A stretch of DNA of 24,548 nucleotides from an uncultured Lachnospiraceae bacterium (lineage in GTDB: Bacteria; Bacillota; Clostridia; Lachnospirales; Lachnospiraceae), in contig CAKRIL010000043.1 of NCBI GenBank assembly GCA_934343915.1, forward strand, positions 1 to 24,548, in the 5' to 3' direction. Numbering within the stretch: the stretch's first letter is position 1; each line of letters begins with the position of its first letter. A model generated the notes under the pieces. It was not told where the DNA came from and did not search any database. It was given only the letters and a program-made list of their open reading frames with translations. Made by a program: the position numbers and the translations under genes. Positions 22,036-24,548 of the stretch are shown here, in pieces.

Positions 22036-24548
22036 TCACTTCTGAGTGCAACAACAGGATCCTTCTTTGCTGCCATCTTAGCAGGTATAAGTCCTGCTAT
22101 GAATGTGAGTGCCATACTTATAAGAACAAGGACAAGTGCTGCCATCCATGGAAGCCCCGCCACGTTGGCAATTCCCGAAAGATGCTTTATAACAGCGTTG
22201 ATAGGAACAATAAGTATCAATGTGACAACAATACCCATCGCACCCGAAACGAATCCTACAATAAGTGTCTCGGCATTAAATACCATCGAAATATCATGCT
22301 TTGATGCACCGATGCTTCTCAATACACCGATTTCCTTCGTTCTCTCGAGGACTGAAATATATGTGATAATTCCAATCATTATCGAAGAAACAACCAATGA
22401 AATTGCAACAAACGCGATAAGCACATAGGAAATCGCATTGATGATAGTACTTATTGATGACATCATGAGACCGATGTAATCCGTATAATTGATTACAGCC
22501 TCTTCTCTTCCTTCTGCGCGGACTGCATTGTTGTACTCCTCAATCTTATCGGAGATTATATCCTTCGAACTGAAATCAACAGGGTAAATCATAATGGAGC
22601 CGGGCTTTTCAATGTCTGCAACACCGAACGCTTCCATATTGTCATCATAGGTTGCGGCAGAGGTTGTCGGCTGCATGTATGATGCCATAAGTGCCGCTAA
22701 CTCCTCCTCGGAAAGACTCGCAATATATGCCTGCTGCTCAGGTGTGAGAGTCGTGATATCGAAGGTATTCTCCATCTCAACTTCCTCGCCATCCTTGGTA
22801 AAAGGCATCCCGGTAATCACATCCGTATCAGGGTCTGCTGCCTGCTTTTTCACGATATCAGAATCGTTAATCTGATTGATTACATACTCCATAAGTGCGC
22901 TTGTATAACCAGCCGAACCGCTGACTGCGCCCGTAACTGCATCAGGATTCGGTCTTAAAATACCTACAACCTGAAGCTGTATACCATCAGCAACCGCTGC
23001 CTTGTAGCTGTCCTCGTCATCACGGACATCCGTGTAGGTTCCGCTCTCCTCGTCATAGCTGTAAAAGTCTGTGTTCACGATAAGTCTGTATCTTAAATTA
23101 AGAATATCCTCATAGGTGTACTCAGACTTGTAGCTTACGACCTCCTCACCCTTGGCAAGACGCGTCATGGTGTCGGCCACCTCGTTCTGATCCTTAAGAC
23201 CGAGTGCATAGAGTGCATAATCGCTGATTTCATTGTTCTCATCAACGATAAGAACTATCTCATTGTAAGCGGAAGGCCATCTTCCCGCAATCACATCATA
23301 CTGTGACTCAAGAAGCGTCTGATTCCCGATAAGCTGGCTCCACACATCCCATGAACCGCCCATCATCGATGAGCTCATCATGGAAGAGCCTGAAAATCCT
23401 GATAACTGACCCATACCTATGGAGTCAAGAACGGTACTTGGATTTACCTGAACGATACCATCTGTGGTATCCTCCTTGTAAATATTAAGTGTTGTGGAAT
23501 ATCCGTACTGAACATCACTCACAAGCTCATCAAAGCCATTGTTCTCATCCTCAATATATTTCTTAAAGTCTGCCAGATTATTAACCTGAACCTGCGACAT
23601 CATGGAATTTAACATCTCGCTTATAATGTTGTTGGAGTAGATTTTTCCGTCCTCCTTCTCGGACGCTTCACCGACATGCTGCCCCATAAAGGCACTCATC
23701 ATGCTTGAATAATCTACCTGCTCCTCCTGAATTTCTATCGGATATGATGAAAGAGTGTCCTCCTCAACCCGCTTTATATAGCTCTGGAAGCCGCTTGAAA
23801 GTGCAAGAATAAGTGCAATTCCTATAATACCGATACTTCCCGCAAATGCCGTAAGAATCGTTCGTCCCTTCTTTGTCATAAGATTGTTGGCACTTAATGA
23901 CAATGCCGTAAAGAAAGACATTGAAGTTCCTCTTTTCTTTTTGCCGGAATGTATCCCAACCTCTGCCACCTTGCCCTCGCTCTCGATAAATGGCATCGTA
24001 TCATCCGTCACCTTGCCGTCTAGCAATCTGATAATTCGCGATGAATACTTCTCCGCAAGTTCAGGGTTATGAGTTACCATGATTATGAGTCTGTCCTTGG
24101 ATATCTCCTTTAAGAGCTCCATAATCTGAATACTCGTCGCTGAGTCAAGTGCTCCCGTAGGCTCATCAGCAAGAAGAATGTCCGGATTATTTACAAGCGC
24201 CCTCGCTATGGCTACTCGCTGCATTTGACCACCTGACATCTGATTAGGCTTCTTGTGAAGCTGGTCACCGAGTCCTACTTTTTCAAGTACTTCAACCGCC
24301 CTCTTTTTTCTCTCCGCTTTGGATACCCCCGACAAAGTAAGTGCAAGCTCCACATTCGAGAGCACCGTCTGATGAGGAATCAGGTTATAGCTCTGAAATA
24401 CGAATCCGATTGTATGATTGCGGTATGTATCCCAGTCAGAATCCTTGTATTTCTTGGTTGATTTACCGTTGATTATAAGGTCGCCGCTTGTGTACTGGTC
24501 AAGACCTCCTATGATATTTAACAGCGTTGTCTTTCCACAGCCGGACTG
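22032..24548 (-). CDS. ABC transporter, ATPase fused to MacB/FtsX-type permease; 5' end cut by window edge
   Basis: The frame is open from the window edge for 838 codons and begins inside the Walker A motif (SGCGKTTLL). The ATPase part shows the Q-loop FVFQSYNLIP, signature MSGGQMQRVAIARAL, Walker B ILLADEPTGALD and H-loop MVTHNPELA. It is followed by the FtsX/MacB permease: one helix (ILTAFAGSIGIIGIALILAL), a large extracytoplasmic domain of roughly 450 residues, then three helices carrying LERTKEIGVLRSIGAS and ending IPAKMAAKKDPVVALRSE. Relatives export peptides or lipoproteins or give antimicrobial-peptide resistance. An in-frame ATG at 24365 is internal and not a real start. The extracytoplasmic part has a Met/Ser/Gly-rich patch (about 23355-23410). 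The substrate is unknown. Confidence 0.95.
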   Translation of the reverse strand, partial: QSGCGKTTLLNIIGGLDQYTSGDLIINGKSTKKYKDSDWDTYRNHTIGFVFQSYNLIPHQTVLSNVELALTLSGVSKAERKKRAVEVLEKVGLGDQLHKKPNQMSGGQMQRVAIARALVNNPDILLADEPTGALDSATSIQIMELLKEISKDRLIIMVTHNPELAEKYSSRIIRLLDGKVTDDTMPFIESEGKVAEVGIHSGKKKRGTSMSFFTALSLSANNLMTKKGRTILTAFAGSIGIIGIALILALSSGFQSYIKRVEEDTLSSYPIEIQEEQVDYSSMMSAFMGQHVGEASEKEDGKIYSNNIISEMLNSMMSQVQVNNLADFKKYIEDENNGFDELVSDVQYGYSTTLNIYKEDTTDGIVQVNPSTVLDSIGMGQLSGFSGSSMMSSSMMGGSWDVWSQLIGNQTLLESQYDVIAGRWPSAYNEIVLIVDENNEISDYALYALGLKDQNEVADTMTRLAKGEEVVSYKSEYTYEDILNLRYRLIVNTDFYSYDEESGTYTDVRDDEDSYKAAVADGIQLQVVGILRPNPDAVTGAVSGSAGYTSALMEYVINQINDSDIVKKQAADPDTDVITGMPFTKDGEEVEMENTFDITTLTPEQQAYIASLSEEELAALMASYMQPTTSAATYDDNMEAFGVADIEKPGSIMIYPVDFSSKDIISDKIEEYNNAVRAEGREEAVINYTDYIGLMMSSISTIINAISYVLIAFVAISLVVSSIMIGIITYISVLERTKEIGVLRSIGASKHDISMVFNAETLIVGFVSGAMGIVVTLILIVPINAVIKHLSGIANVAGLPWMAALVLVLISMALTFIAGLIPAKMAAKKDPVVALRSE

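Noticed and set aside
22032..24365. Complete transporter gene starting at 24365
   Set aside because: The same frame stays open to the window edge and includes Walker A and the Q-loop upstream of that ATG, so the gene is cut by the edge.

Overview
The window looks like chromosomal DNA from a gut-type Clostridia, most likely Lachnospiraceae. This is inferred from gene content (LuxS, a YitJ-type homocysteine methyltransferase/MTHFR fusion, a split ThrE exporter, a DHHW-type SGNH protein, DUF3737), AGGAGG ribosome binding sites and sigma-A-like promoters. It was not checked by a database search. No tRNA, rRNA, CRISPR array, transposase or phage gene was seen.

Layout. 1-1206 (minus): the N-terminal two thirds or so of a type I restriction-modification methyltransferase, HsdM, running off the left edge. 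1207-1632: AT-rich spacer ending in a strong terminator for guaA. 1633-7088 (minus): an XRE-HTH/aminotransferase fusion, a membrane-anchored DHHW/AlgX-like protein, a GNAT acetyltransferase overlapping it by 4 nt, and guaA with its own probable start signals. 7089-7684: a gene-free stretch holding two related long palindromic elements around a good minus-strand promoter. 7685-9490 (minus): a homocysteine methyltransferase/MTHFR fusion with its own promoter. 9746-10081 (plus): the wreck of an OmpR-type response regulator that still has promoter-like sequence and an RBS. 10118-17809 (minus): a catabolic-looking cluster read GH27 - MocR regulator - GH2 - DUF3737 - MalY/PatB C-S lyase, ending in a strong terminator.

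17810-17902 is a compact divergent control region with a perfect 16-bp palindrome between the glycosidase cluster and udk (uridine kinase, plus). udk converges on luxS (minus) with 2 nt between stops. luxS is divergent from a plus-strand group made of ThrE, ThrE_2 and a patatin-like phospholipase. 21685-22031 is a spacer rich in inverted repeats, including a bidirectional terminator. 22032-24548 (minus) is an ABC ATPase fused to a MacB/FtsX-type permease, cut by the right edge.

How the genes may work together. LuxS, YitJ and MalY all bear on homocysteine, methionine and cystathionine metabolism, though they are not one operon. GH27 and GH2 probably cleave terminal sugars from an oligosaccharide under the control of the MocR protein encoded between them. 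The most novel-looking signal is the pair of palindromic elements at 7149-7365 and 7538-7655. Their outer stems differ, but they share two conserved internal segments and show one compensatory base-pair change. That suggests a structured RNA or mobile palindromic repeat family that I cannot name.
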